From contig JAUQQP010000044.1 in assembly GCA_030549855.1 (NCBI GenBank), forward strand, positions 483,818-547,817: DNA of 64,000 bases, written 5' to 3'. Below the pieces are notes generated by a model, which was not told the origin of the DNA, did no database searches, and saw only the letters and a program-made list of their open reading frames with translations. The position numbers and the translations under genes were made by a program. Shown in pieces: positions 48,390 through 57,632 of the stretch. Within the stretch, counting starts at the first letter, position 1; the number at the start of each line of letters is the position of its first letter. Source of the stretch: Cyanobacteriota bacterium SRBZ.bins.94.201705 (GTDB taxonomy: Bacteria > Cyanobacteriota > Cyanobacteriia > Cyanobacteriales > Cyanobacteriaceae).

Positions 48390-48608
48390 CTAGCCGACTA
48401 CCTCCAGCTGATCAATTCGGAACCAGGTACTGGGGGTGGGGGTGTAGAATTTAACAAGGGCATACTCGTCATTCAAATCAAGGACTTCCCCTTTACTCTC
48501 AAATATATAGGAAGGGAAACGAGGATCACTAGCTTTGGCTTCAAGACTACCCTCAAATTTTTCCCTAATTACCCTGACAAGACTCCCTTTTTTGATTTTG
48601 CCTGCCAT
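48390..48608 (-). CDS. ndhO: NAD(P)H dehydrogenase subunit O
   Basis: A 72-residue peripheral subunit of the cyanobacterial NDH-1 complex at the thylakoid membrane. The sequence is highly conserved: [39 protein letters not shown] and [15 protein letters not shown]. The family length is normal. It stands alone in a gene-poor region, with long non-coding DNA on both sides. Confidence 0.94.
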   Translation of the reverse strand: MAGKIKKGSLVRVIREKFEGSLEAKASDPRFPSYIFESKGEVLDLNDEYALVKFYTPTPSTWFRIDQLEVVG

Positions 48609-50958
48609 AAGCCAGAAAAAAATAAGTGTTGTCTACAACCAGTATGATACCCTATGAGCGCCCCGGCATTGGACAGGAGAGAAAACCTATACAGGGAGAA
48701 ACCGGGAAGCAACGCCACTCAGGAACTAGAATCATTAAGAATTGTTAAGAGCAGTTATCAAAAATCAATAGCACTGGCTCTCCAGAGGTTAGGATAAAAG
48801 ATGGTGGGCAATTAGGGGGAAAGGGGGAAACAAAGAGAAAAATAAATTCTACACTAAAGGTGCTAAAGGTGGGTAGGACGAGAAGAGTTTAGGGTTTTTC
48901 AAGAAGATATACAACAATAGGGTGTCACTGCTGTGGCAATGGAGGGTTGGGGAGAGACTGGGGGAGAAAGACTAACCTGTGAGAGTATGGCATTGGGGAA
49001 GATAAGACGAAACAGAGGACTGTGTGAAACAAATGCACATCCTCGGCTATACTTAAATAAAGGATGATAAAGGGAAGCACGGGAGAGCAAAACGGTTGAG
49101 ATGAGTCTATCAACTGTGCCACTATACCAAGAGTAAAAGAGGCATAGCCAGAGGCTAAAACCCGCGGTAGTTTAACAGGTAGGGACGAATATTCTAGCGA
49201 AAAGAGGCAATAAAGAGGCCAATGTGGTAATCCTTCTGTAAATTTACATATTTATATGGGTTATTTCAAAAATCCGTCTAAGGCTAAAAGGGTGTAGCCG
49301 GTGACTTGAGTTTCTGTTCATGTTTATATTGACAACAATACAATACGCCCCAGTTACCCCATAGGCTAGGGGGCATCACCGGCTGTACAGTCAGTTTTTC
49401 CTACAGTCTGTATACCCAGAAATTAGTCCTAGGCTGCCCCCCCTAACCCGGGGTTTTCGTCTTTAGGGCTAACCTGGCACATAACGAAAGTTGATTACAT
49501 AGAAAGGGTAAGTGCTATTATACAACATAATACAGAGCCCATGGGCGGAGCGAGACTAGAACTTTTTATTCAAGACTATCTGGCGGTAAATCAAGGGGTT
49601 TGCTCCCAATGCTAGGGTAAACCCTAGTTTGGCACCAAGTTGGTACTATATGAGCAACAACGAAACTAGACCAACTATATACGACTTTTTTGGGTATCTA
49701 TTGAAATTTAATGAAATACATAAAGCTATATCTCTATACAAGAAATCTGAAGTAAAATTGTAGCACAAAGTTACTAGGACAGGGAGTGGCAATAGTCTTG
49801 TTAGAGGCAGGATACTAAGTTTTATCAGCCAAGAATTAGGGTTATCTCTTTTTGGTAGAAATCATTAGAATATAACGAAGGACTGTCTCCGAAATGAGAC
49901 CAGAAGAATATTAAAACAATCAGCTATACCACTAAGGGATACTAGCTTAAAATCCCAGACACGATATAATCTTATTTTTAAATGTTCTATTCCTCAAAAA
50001 AAATGGAACAGAGAGAGATTAAATGAGAAGACATAGGTTAAGAAAAAAGAGGCCTCTTCTCCCTTTTCCCCTGAATATATTGCCTCGCAAAAAGATGCCT
50101 CACAATATAGAGAAAATCATAGGTAATAATAGAAAGAGAAAATAAATAACGAAGAGGGAAACATAGCAGAGTAAAAAACAAACAAGAGAAGCAAGAGGCC
50201 CAAAGGACAAATGACAGGAATGAATACCAGGGAAAAAGAGAGTTATCTTCAGAGTAACTGTAGAGAGTAGCCGGGCTATAAATGAAGACAATAAAAATGA
50301 GCAGTAGGAAAAAAAGGCAGTCATCGAAAGGATAAACAAGAGATAAAAATGGGACAGAGAAGGAAGCGGATACTGAGAAAATAAAAGACCAGATAAATAA
50401 ATACATAAACTCGAAATAAAGAAATAGGGCTGAATACAAAAATATAGGAAGTGGAAATACGTGAAGGGGGAGAGGAAATAACATTAATACTTCCACAGGG
50501 GGAAAAATTGAGGCAAAGAATAGTGACAGAGGTAGGAGTAACATAGGCGGGGAAATGAAAATAATTGTTTAATGGGAAAAAGCTCATCTAGTACTATTTA
50601 CTTACCCTTTTTTTAGCCGTCTATTTCTAGAGTGTTCATGTATCTATTCAATTCTCCTCTTAGAAAATATAAAGCTCAAATCATCTAAGAATTTTTTTTG
50701 GAGTGTGCACAAATACAATCCGTCGACGATGCTTCGGGCGAAAGAGGGATATCAAGTGGCTAGCAGATGTCAGCAAAGGACTGTAGTATTTCTTTCTTCT
50801 TCGTAATACTTCTGAAGCCGCTGCCTATAAGGAATAAATTCTCCCCTTGACAATTTACTATAGGTTGTGTCAGAGAAGAAAACAACGCCGATATCCCCCC
50901 GACAGGACTACTTTTGACACTGCTGTCAGATAGCCGGAATCCCTGGCATTAAAAAAAA
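48609..50958. other. Non-coding region of 2.35 kb, purine-rich, with structured segment
   Basis: No credible protein gene is present. Hydrophobic minus-strand ORFs at 50038-50587 appear in more than one frame and are a by-product of the A/G-rich + strand. The segment 49290-49680 has several inverted repeats and may be a structured RNA (see findings). I searched by eye for RNase P RNA, tmRNA and 6S-like signatures and found none. Confidence 0.6.
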
Positions 50959-51031
50959 TGGAGGTAAGCGGACTCGAACCGCTGGCCTCCAGCATGCCAT
51001 GCTGGCGCTCTACCAACTGAGCTATACCCCC
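50959..51031 (-). tRNA. trnA-GGC: tRNA-Ala(GGC)
   Basis: A 73-nt cloverleaf on the minus strand. The acceptor stem GGGGGTA / TACCTCC has the G3-U70 wobble that identifies tRNA-Ala. The D arm AGCTCAGTTGGTAGAGC, anticodon stem-loop CCAGCATGGCATGCTGG and T arm GCGGTTCGAGTCCGC are complete. The anticodon is GGC. No CCA is encoded. Confidence 0.97.
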
Positions 51032-51253
51032 TTACTGGAAGATTTCTCTTACTGGAAGATTTTCCTGCTAGGTGCTGTCCTTCCCTGACAGGCACATCTA
51101 GTATTATAAAACAAAATAGAAAAAAAAACAAGTGGTGGTAGGGACAAGGCTTGTCCTTCGCCTGTGGAAAAGGGGGTATAGGGAAGACTTGTCCTACCGG
51201 GGGGTGGGATAGGGTAAGATGGAGTTAATTGTTAAGAAATCTTACAAGGGAGT
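51032..51253. other. Intergenic region with inverted repeats
   Basis: Two direct copies of TTACTGGAAGATTT with an 18-bp period lie just upstream of trnA. At 51142-51156 is the palindrome GGACAAG-G-CTTGTCC, nested in a larger inverted repeat (51137 to about 51197, GGTAGGGACAAG / CTTGTCCTACC). The GTAGGG...CCTAC form resembles MITE-like palindromes common in cyanobacterial intergenic DNA. Confidence 0.55.
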
Positions 51254-51913
51254 ATGTTTATATTCGGGTTGAAGAAAAAACTAACAATGCCCAAACCGGA
51301 AGAGGCATTGCCGGGGAGAAGCCAGAGGATGCCCATTCCAGCCAAACACTATGTTAACGGGAATCCCATGAGTCCTCCCTATCCTGATAATATGGAATTG
51401 GCTATGTTTGGGATGGGGTGTTTTTGGGGCGCTGAAAGAAAGTTTTGGCAATTGGGAGAGGGGATTTATATCACCGCAGTGGGTTATGCCGCCGGTTACA
51501 CCCCTAACCCCACCTATGAGGAGGTTTGTACTGGTCTAACTGGGCATAATGAGGTAGTCTTGGTAGTGTATGACCCGAAAATTATCCGTTATGAGACACT
51601 ATTAAAAGTCTTCTGGGAAAATCATGATCCTACCCAGGGCATGCGTCAGGGCAATGACATTGGTACTCAGTACCGTTCAGGTATTTATACCTATACGCCT
51701 CGACAAAAAGAATTGGCAGAAAAAAGCAAGGCTATATACCAGGAGGAGTTGAAGAAAGCGGGTTATGGGGAGATAACTACGGAAATTTTACCAGCACCGG
51801 AATTTTACTACGCCGAGGAATACCATCAACAGTATCTAGCCAAAAATCCTAACGGCTATTGTGGATTGGGTGGCACAAATGTGCCCTTCCCTATAGAAAA
51901 ATTACTGTCATAG
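51254..51913 (+). CDS. msrA: Peptide methionine-S-sulfoxide reductase MsrA
   Basis: A 219-residue repair enzyme that reduces methionine S-sulfoxide with thioredoxin. The catalytic Cys56 is in [13 protein letters not shown]. Other conserved segments are [30 protein letters not shown] and QYRSGIYTY. An alternative start at the ATG in codon 12 (51287) would remove eleven residues before the family core. It is convergent with the glutaredoxin gene, forming a redox-repair neighbourhood. Confidence 0.95.
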   Translation: MFIFGLKKKLTMPKPEEALPGRSQRMPIPAKHYVNGNPMSPPYPDNMELAMFGMGCFWGAERKFWQLGEGIYITAVGYAAGYTPNPTYEEVCTGLTGHNEVVLVVYDPKIIRYETLLKVFWENHDPTQGMRQGNDIGTQYRSGIYTYTPRQKELAEKSKAIYQEELKKAGYGEITTEILPAPEFYYAEEYHQQYLAKNPNGYCGLGGTNVPFPIEKLLS

Positions 51914-51960
51914 AGGCATAATAAAAGGGGGACTCTGGATGTATCCCCCCTATTAGCTAT

Positions 51961-52293
51961 CTATGAGGCTAAGGCTACCTCAATCATTTGTTGTAACTCA
52001 CCACTTTGATATAGTTCAATCATAATGTCACTGCCACCGATAAATTCCCCGTTGATGTACACTTGGGGAATGGTAGGCCAGTTGGAATATTCTTTTATCC
52101 CCTGACGAATTTCATAGTCTGACAATACGTCAAAGGTTGTGTAGGGCACCCCTAATTGGTTGAGTATTTGTACCACGTTATTAGAGAATCCGCACTGGGG
52201 CATCAATTTTGTGCCCTTCATGAATACTACTATCTTGTCGCTATTAATAATATCTTCAATGCGTTTTTTCAATTCTGGTGTCATAACTGCCAC
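51961..52293 (-). CDS. grxD: Monothiol glutaredoxin (Grx4/GrxD type)
   Basis: A 110-residue CGFS glutaredoxin that binds a [2Fe-2S] cluster and takes part in iron-sulfur delivery and iron signalling. The active site is MPQCGFSNN (Cys34), the cis-Pro lies in WPTIPQVY, and GGSD follows. The start at 52293 is used; the family-typical start is three codons later. It is downstream of bolA (50-bp gap), its known partner, and the two proteins usually form a [2Fe-2S] heterodimer. Confidence 0.94.
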   Translation of the reverse strand: MAVMTPELKKRIEDIINSDKIVVFMKGTKLMPQCGFSNNVVQILNQLGVPYTTFDVLSDYEIRQGIKEYSNWPTIPQVYINGEFIGGSDIMIELYQSGELQQMIEVALAS

Positions 52294-52343
52294 TTCTCCC
52301 TCTAGATAAGGCTAACGCTTCCAGGCACCACTATTTCCCCATT

Positions 52344-52598
52344 CTAACTGTTAATGTTAGACCATGCTCCAGGGGTGTAGGTTTTCAAGGCTAGGGCATG
52401 AATTGCCTCACTCTGTAACTCTTTTTGTAACGCTGCATACACCAATTGATGCTGTTGCACTTTGGTTTTCCCCTCAAAGGCTGACGACACCACAATTGCC
52501 TCCAGATGATCACCTGTGCCTGTCAAGTCTCTGACTACCACCTCTGCGTCGGGGATTTTCTGTTTGATAGTATTTTTCACCTGTTCTATACTCACCAT
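52344..52598 (-). CDS. bolA: BolA family protein
   Basis: An 84-residue BolA/IbaG-type protein. It contains the class II KH-like fold with [31 protein letters not shown], where the conserved His residues that can ligate an Fe-S cluster with glutaredoxin are present. It is followed by the CGFS glutaredoxin gene, which supports a joint role in iron-sulfur homeostasis. Confidence 0.92.
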   Translation of the reverse strand: MVSIEQVKNTIKQKIPDAEVVVRDLTGTGDHLEAIVVSSAFEGKTKVQQHQLVYAALQKELQSEAIHALALKTYTPGAWSNINS

Positions 52599-52661
52599 AA
52601 CCTATCCTGAAGCAGTTTTAAACAATCACCCACAATTCTTATCATATCTTAACACTTTCTC

Positions 52662-53237
52662 TCAGTTGGGACTGTCTAGGGGTACTTTCACAAAGCCAAT
52701 CTCATACAATTGTTGATAGGATTTCTTGCCCAGTTCGCTAGTAGGGTTTTGAGAGCGTATAATTTGAATTAGAAGGGGTATTGCCAACTCTGGTTTGTTT
52801 TGTGCCCGATGTACTAATGCCAGTTGGTAGGTGGATTCGTCTCTCAAATTAGCGGTTTCCAATGCTTCCTTTCTCTGTTGTTCGGTGATACGATTGTTTA
52901 TACCTGAAAAACTCTCTGCTAGTTGGAGATGGAAATTAGATAGCTGATTGAAGACACGTCTTGCCTGTTGCAGTTTTGTCGCCGCCAAGTCGTAATTTCC
53001 CTTTTTGATTGCCTCTTCCGCCTCCCGCATCAATTTTTTCCCCCCTTCCAGACTCAGTAGGGTGTCTGTGGGGGTGAGGGGAGTTACAATATTTTCCTCC
53101 TCCAGATTAACTTGAGGATTCCTATTGAGGTTTTGACTTATCAGTGGTGGTGTTTCAGCCAGAGAAGGAAAAATGGTTGCTAGACTGACTCCCACTGCTA
53201 CTATAGACGGAAAGATACTATTGAATTTCATCAGCAC
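52662..53237 (-). CDS. Exported TPR-like hypothetical protein
   Basis: A protein of about 190 residues with an N-terminal signal peptide (FPSIVAVGVSLATIFPSLAET, possible cleavage after SLA). The mature part contains helical repeats that look like degenerate TPR units (AEEAIKKGNYDLAATKLQQARRVF and STYQLALVHRAQNKPELAIPLL). It is probably periplasmic or lumenal. The start could be at codon 1 or codon 3 (MKFNS). Function unknown. It lies 63 bp upstream of bolA. Confidence 0.7.
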   Translation of the reverse strand: MLMKFNSIFPSIVAVGVSLATIFPSLAETPPLISQNLNRNPQVNLEEENIVTPLTPTDTLLSLEGGKKLMREAEEAIKKGNYDLAATKLQQARRVFNQLSNFHLQLAESFSGINNRITEQQRKEALETANLRDESTYQLALVHRAQNKPELAIPLLIQIIRSQNPTSELGKKSYQQLYEIGFVKVPLDSPN

Positions 53238-53561
53238 AAACCAGTTGAATTAGATTTTTTTTCTAGCTAGAAAATTTTACAAAAACCTACACCCCTTGTT
53301 TTAAAAAACAGAGCAAAGCAGGTAAGGGTATGATACAATGGAAGCGCTCCCCTTGAGAATCTAATTTCCTACAGGGGCATAAATGGTAGAAAGTGGGGGA
53401 AGGTTGGTCAGTTATACCCACCATGGGTGTTAGAAATGATGGTAAAAAAAGCCAAAGATGACTGGTGGCTGAGTGTGGGATATTGTTAATAAAACCCCTT
53501 GAGAAGGCTACTGATGACTGGTTAGGCAAAAAACCTGCCACTTACCGTAGGGAATAATGTC
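53238..53561. other. Intergenic region, nothing recognised
   Basis: A G-rich stretch of 324 bp between two minus-strand genes. It presumably holds the promoter of the exported TPR-like gene. No RNA gene, repeat or ORF with support was found. Confidence 0.4.
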
Positions 53562-54320
53562 TCAGGGCTGTTCAATAAGTTTCCTGGCCAGACTGATGTT
53601 AAAATAGTCGTAGCCATAGGGGTTTCCCTTTATGACTTGAAAGGGCAAATCTGGTTCCCCTAGATGGTTTAATACTAGTATAGCCTCTTCAAAATCTTCT
53701 CCCTGACTGTACTGACTGACGGTGATAACAGTTTTTAATCCCGCCGCCACCGCCGCCTTTAATCCCTGTTGGGTATCTTCTATGGCAAGACACTGTTGTG
53801 GGGGAAGATGGAGTTTTTCTAAAGCTAGCAGATATATGTCTGGGGAAGGCTTTTTGTTGGCTACCATGTCGCCGGCAGCTATCACCTCAAACCATTCCTT
53901 CTCCTGTGGGAGAAGAGTTTCTAACAAAGCTGTCACATTTTCCTCACTGGCAGTGGAAGCCACAGCCAATTTCACTCCCTCACCCCTTGCCTCCCCTATT
54001 AGACGTCTTACTCCTATCCGCAAAGGCAAAGAGTGGTTTTCTAGGATTTGGCGGTAATAACGACTTTTGAGGGAATGTAACTCTTTTATAAACTCTTCCA
54101 GGGGTTGGTCTGGAGTAAAGGATGGTTGATAATGGGAGATATAGTATCTAATTCTCTCCTTGCCACCTCCTACCTCCACCAGTTTTCCATACAAATCCAC
54201 ATCCCAATACCACGGCAATCCCTTTTCTGCAAATGCCAAATTAAATGCCACTCTATGTCCATCTTTTTCCGTTTCTGCTAGTGTACCATCTACGTCGAAA
54301 ATTAGTGCCCTCAAACCCAT
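53562..54320 (-). CDS. HAD-superfamily hydrolase (CbbY-like)
   Basis: A 252-residue HAD phosphatase with cap domain C1, similar to CbbY-type sugar-phosphate phosphatases. Motif I is FDVDGTLAETE (nucleophile and acid Asp), motif II is AVASTAS, motif III has the Lys in ANKKPSPDIY, and motif IV is AIEDTQQGLKAA. I use the ATG at 54320, giving MGLRALIFDVDGT; an earlier start at 54347 is possible. Many CbbY proteins degrade xylulose-1,5-bisphosphate, a Rubisco inhibitor; this is a family inference. It is the last gene of a three-gene unit. Confidence 0.85.
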   Translation of the reverse strand: MGLRALIFDVDGTLAETEKDGHRVAFNLAFAEKGLPWYWDVDLYGKLVEVGGGKERIRYYISHYQPSFTPDQPLEEFIKELHSLKSRYYRQILENHSLPLRIGVRRLIGEARGEGVKLAVASTASEENVTALLETLLPQEKEWFEVIAAGDMVANKKPSPDIYLLALEKLHLPPQQCLAIEDTQQGLKAAVAAGLKTVITVSQYSQGEDFEEAILVLNHLGEPDLPFQVIKGNPYGYDYFNISLARKLIEQP

Positions 54321-54360
54321 AAAACTTTCTTTGCTAAAGCCAGTCATCATTATAAGCCAC

Positions 54361-55650
54361 TTATAGTGCACATTTAGATTTTTCTCTCCGGATTTTGGCA
54401 GCCAAATGAGGAGTAACGCCCAATATTGCCTGATTATAAAGATACTCAAATTCCCTCTGAAAATTTGCAGCCACGGTAGAGTTATAAATCACCAATACTG
54501 TTTCGTCATTGAGATAATTTGCGGCATCTGACCAATTGTGAGAGCCAGTTATCACCATATAATTGTCGATGATGGCAAATTTGTGATGTAATTTATCCCC
54601 TTTAGGCAGACTTGGTATCCCCACAGTTTTTATGGGGTTTTTCCAAGGATTGTTTCCCTCCTCGTATTGGCATTTATTTGGCAAAGCTACCCCCAGTAAA
54701 TCTAAACCTTCACTATAATAGCGGTAAGCAAAACCTGGGTCAATCAATGCCCTTATTTTTACTCCTTTGATATGTTTTTTTTCCAGGGTATCAGCTATTT
54801 CTTGGTCACTAAATACAAATAGGGCAATATCAATGGAATTTTCTGCTTTTTCCAGTTGACTTGCTATGAAGCCGTTGCTGGTATATTCCCAAGGCGTATT
54901 GCGGCTGTTGGGAGAGAATTTTGCTAGCACAATACCATTACCAATTTTTACTAGGCTGTATCCCCTTGCCGGCTTTTTGACACCAAACAAACTGTCTTTT
55001 TTGCCTCCTACACCGTCTCCCCACATGTAGTTAAATTCCTCCGTAAAAACCTTAGCCAATTCCGGACTTTCAAATACTATTATATGGTTGGCATTCCCCC
55101 TGGTTTCCAGATTGTCTGCATCCCCATGCATGTCACTTGTGGTAAAATTAGCTGAGCCAGTTATTACCTTTTTTCCGTCAATTACCACGAATTTATGATG
55201 CATCAAGCCGCTTCCTTTTGAACCATCTTCCCTGTCGTCGATTAGAGGTATTTTGTTTCTTTTTAAAATTGCTAAACCGTGGTTGGGTGGCAGCTGGTGT
55301 AAAGGGGGATTGTAGATGTTTTCTAATACTATTCTAACCTTTATTCCCTGGTTTCTTTTCCTTACTATTGCCTCTGCCAAATGAGGTAGATTAAACTCTT
55401 GTACAGCTATATCTATGGAAGATTTAGCAGAATTTATTTCCCTAATTAGTACTGATTCTAAGTCATCTCCGAAACGTTTGAATTGGCGATAGCTTTCCGT
55501 ATATTCTTTTCCTCGGGCTTGATTGTGATTAAAATAAACTTGAATATACTTATCCTGAGGTGGAGGTAATGGTTTTACTGGTGAGGGACTACATCCCCCC
55601 AGAAGAAAACAGCTAATTGCTATTGCCGAGTAGATGGTTTTTTTGAACAT
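54361..55650 (-). CDS. PLD-superfamily lipoprotein
   Basis: A 429-residue protein with two HKD motifs, each HHKF(V/A)(V/I)ID followed by TGSANF or TGSHNW, the phospholipase D superfamily active site. A lipoprotein signal FLLGGC is at the N terminus, with the +1 Cys near residue 20, so it is expected on the outer face of a membrane. PLD members include phospholipases, cardiolipin synthases and nucleases; the substrate is not predictable. Its start is 1 bp after the UDG-like gene stop, so the two are coupled. Confidence 0.88.
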   Translation of the reverse strand: MFKKTIYSAIAISCFLLGGCSPSPVKPLPPPQDKYIQVYFNHNQARGKEYTESYRQFKRFGDDLESVLIREINSAKSSIDIAVQEFNLPHLAEAIVRKRNQGIKVRIVLENIYNPPLHQLPPNHGLAILKRNKIPLIDDREDGSKGSGLMHHKFVVIDGKKVITGSANFTTSDMHGDADNLETRGNANHIIVFESPELAKVFTEEFNYMWGDGVGGKKDSLFGVKKPARGYSLVKIGNGIVLAKFSPNSRNTPWEYTSNGFIASQLEKAENSIDIALFVFSDQEIADTLEKKHIKGVKIRALIDPGFAYRYYSEGLDLLGVALPNKCQYEEGNNPWKNPIKTVGIPSLPKGDKLHHKFAIIDNYMVITGSHNWSDAANYLNDETVLVIYNSTVAANFQREFEYLYNQAILGVTPHLAAKIRREKSKCAL

Positions 55651-55651
55651 G

Positions 55652-56335
55652 TTAAAAGGCCAATCTAGAGAGAGTATTTTCTAAAAGGAGGGGGAATCGC
55701 TGATAGTATTTTTGGTTAAGGGGGGAGGGGTGAGGCAGAGGGTAAATTGTTACCGGTTTTTGGTGAATATTTCCCTCTTCGTCTTTGGCGGAGATGGTCA
55801 GACTTATGCTTTTTTCATAACGAGAATCTCCCTGATGCCAAAAAGCCTCAAATTCTTCCCTGTCATCGGCATATTCTTGAAACCATTTAAAAGCCTCGGT
55901 ACCCAGAGTGATTATCTGATTTCCTCGCCAAAAGATTACTAGGAGTTGTTCAATAAAAGGGCGAAACCTCTGTTTAATTTTCAGACTGTATGCTTTGTTT
56001 TCTGGAGGCTTATAAGGAACAGTGTTGGTCAATATAACATGATTTTTAATAGAGAATAATTCCTCTTCGCTATGTGGATTTCTCCTATATAGTGCCTTGA
56101 AAAAACCCCTTCTTACCAGACTGCCAGCGGCACCGATTAGAGGTTGTCCTGTCCTAACTTCGTCTCGCCCTAAATCTCTTCCAAAGAAACAGATAGTACT
56201 TTTTAGATTGCCGAAATATAGTATAGGTTCAGTTGGATTTTTATTGTACTCCCGATAGGTGGCAATGTCTAGGGGAAATTCCTCTCTTTCTGCTTCCCTT
56301 TGAATTTGTTTTATTAAACCTTCTATTGTGGACAT
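55652..56335 (-). CDS. Uracil-DNA glycosylase superfamily protein
   Basis: A 227-residue protein with the UDG-like fold. The motif GRDLGRDEVRTGQPLIGAAG matches motif 1 of family 4-like UDGs (acidic residue with QP(L/F)xG), and LPHPSPLN matches the HPSPxN motif near the C terminus. Only one cysteine is present, so it lacks the Fe-S cluster of family 4 and 5 enzymes. Whether it cleaves uracil is unknown. It is the first gene of the unit UDG-PLD-HAD, with a 1-bp gap to the PLD gene. Confidence 0.75.
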   Translation of the reverse strand: MSTIEGLIKQIQREAEREEFPLDIATYREYNKNPTEPILYFGNLKSTICFFGRDLGRDEVRTGQPLIGAAGSLVRRGFFKALYRRNPHSEEELFSIKNHVILTNTVPYKPPENKAYSLKIKQRFRPFIEQLLVIFWRGNQIITLGTEAFKWFQEYADDREEFEAFWHQGDSRYEKSISLTISAKDEEGNIHQKPVTIYPLPHPSPLNQKYYQRFPLLLENTLSRLAF

Positions 56336-56516
56336 CTCCTTTTTTTTTCGAGCATTTTATGGGGATATTAATATCGGGCACGATATGACTATTTTAACAG
56401 ATAACGGTTTAAAAGGTATTGGATTTGATAAAGAGATTTACAGGATTATTGCTTGATTTTAAGGGGGTTATAATTGAGGGAAGAAGGGTGGGAAAACAGA
56501 AAAATTGAGGCAGCAA

Positions 56517-57197
56517 TCAGCTAATCAAAGCTTCAAATAAGGCTTTACCATCAGTAAAACCGAGGAGAACATCACTAGCCCTTTCGGGGTGAGGCATCAT
56601 GCCTAAAACATTACCTCGCTCGTTGATAATTCCGGCAATATTGTGACAGGAGCCATTAGGATTGTATTGGGGGGAAATATCGCCATTTTCGCTGCAGTAT
56701 CTAAAGAGAATTTGACCATTATCTTCTAATTTTTTGAGGGTATCTTCGTCGGCATAATAATTGCCTTCACCATGGGCAATAGGGAGGCAAATTACCTGGT
56801 GTGGTTGATAGTGTTTTGTCCAAAGAGACTGATTGTGTTCTACCCTAACATATACCTGGTCACAGATAAAGTGTAAATCCCGGTTGCGAATTAAGGCACC
56901 GGGTAACAAGCCAGCCTCGGTGAGGATTTGAAAGCCGTTACAAATGCCTAAGACATACTTTCCGGCCGCCACATGTTGTACAATACTTCTCATAACGGGG
57001 GAGAAACGTGCCACAGCCCCACAGCGGAGGTAGTCGCCATAACTGAAACCGCCGGGGAGGATGATTACATCCAAGTCGTCGATGTCGGTATCCTGATGCC
57101 AAACCATACGGGTGGGTTGTCCGAGTATTCCCCGTGTTACCATAGATACATCGCGATCGCAGTTAGAGCCAGGAAAAATAACTACACCGAATTTCAT
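56517..57197 (-). CDS. purQ: Phosphoribosylformylglycinamidine synthase, glutaminase subunit
   Basis: A 226-residue class I glutamine amidotransferase that delivers ammonia to PurL in purine synthesis. It starts [16 protein letters not shown], with catalytic Cys in [10 protein letters not shown] and the His-Glu pair in MMPHPERA. Together with PurS (11-bp gap) and PurL it forms the three-subunit FGAM synthase. purL is not in the window. Confidence 0.97.
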   Translation of the reverse strand: MKFGVVIFPGSNCDRDVSMVTRGILGQPTRMVWHQDTDIDDLDVIILPGGFSYGDYLRCGAVARFSPVMRSIVQHVAAGKYVLGICNGFQILTEAGLLPGALIRNRDLHFICDQVYVRVEHNQSLWTKHYQPHQVICLPIAHGEGNYYADEDTLKKLEDNGQILFRYCSENGDISPQYNPNGSCHNIAGIINERGNVLGMMPHPERASDVLLGFTDGKALFEALIS

Positions 57198-57208
57198 GAC
57201 TTATACCT

Positions 57209-57466
57209 CTACAGGGGGGTAAACTCAAAACGATAGTTTTCAATGACAGGGTTAGCTAATAGTTGCTGACACATCTGGTGTAATTGGGCATCTGCTTCTT
57301 GGGCATCTTTAGCAGTCAAAACCAATTCGATATATTTGCCAATACGGACGTTTTCTACTCCTTGATAACCCAGTTGATGCAGTCCAGTTTCTATGGCAAC
57401 GCCGGCAGTATCTAAAACAGATGGTCGTAGGGTAATATAAATGCGGGACTGGAACTTTTGAGTCAT
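57209..57466 (-). CDS. purS: Phosphoribosylformylglycinamidine synthase subunit PurS
   Basis: An 85-residue small subunit that bridges PurQ and PurL. Key features are the start MTQKFQSRIYITLRPSVLD, then ETGLHQLGYQGVENVRIGKYIEL and the C-terminal PVIENYRFEF. I use the ATG at 57466; the ORF extends to 57490 with eight residues unlike the family. It is co-transcribed with purQ. Confidence 0.95.
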   Translation of the reverse strand: MTQKFQSRIYITLRPSVLDTAGVAIETGLHQLGYQGVENVRIGKYIELVLTAKDAQEADAQLHQMCQQLLANPVIENYRFEFTPL

Positions 57467-57632
57467 AAACAGACGAGACTGGTCAAACATAGTTTATTTT
57501 AGCGGATGGGGATAAAAAGACAATATCCTGGCCGAAAATGCCAGCGACACAGAGATGGGGAACGATGAGAATTGCTATCCTATAAGAAGAGGAGGTGAAA
57601 CAGGCGATAAGTTAGTGTAACTAGGAGGGAAA

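Noticed and set aside
48650..48760. Possible riboswitch-like segment upstream of ndhO (GGAGAGAAAACC and CCACTCAGG)
   Set aside because: The words faintly resemble a glycine aptamer, but the spacing and core are wrong, the orientation is opposite to ndhO and no target gene follows on the + strand.
50038..50587. Hydrophobic minus-strand ORFs of up to 168 codons in the purine-rich region
   Set aside because: Overlapping hydrophobic ORFs appear in more than one frame because the + strand is A/G-rich; composition is dominated by Phe, Leu and Ser, with no family features or ribosome site.
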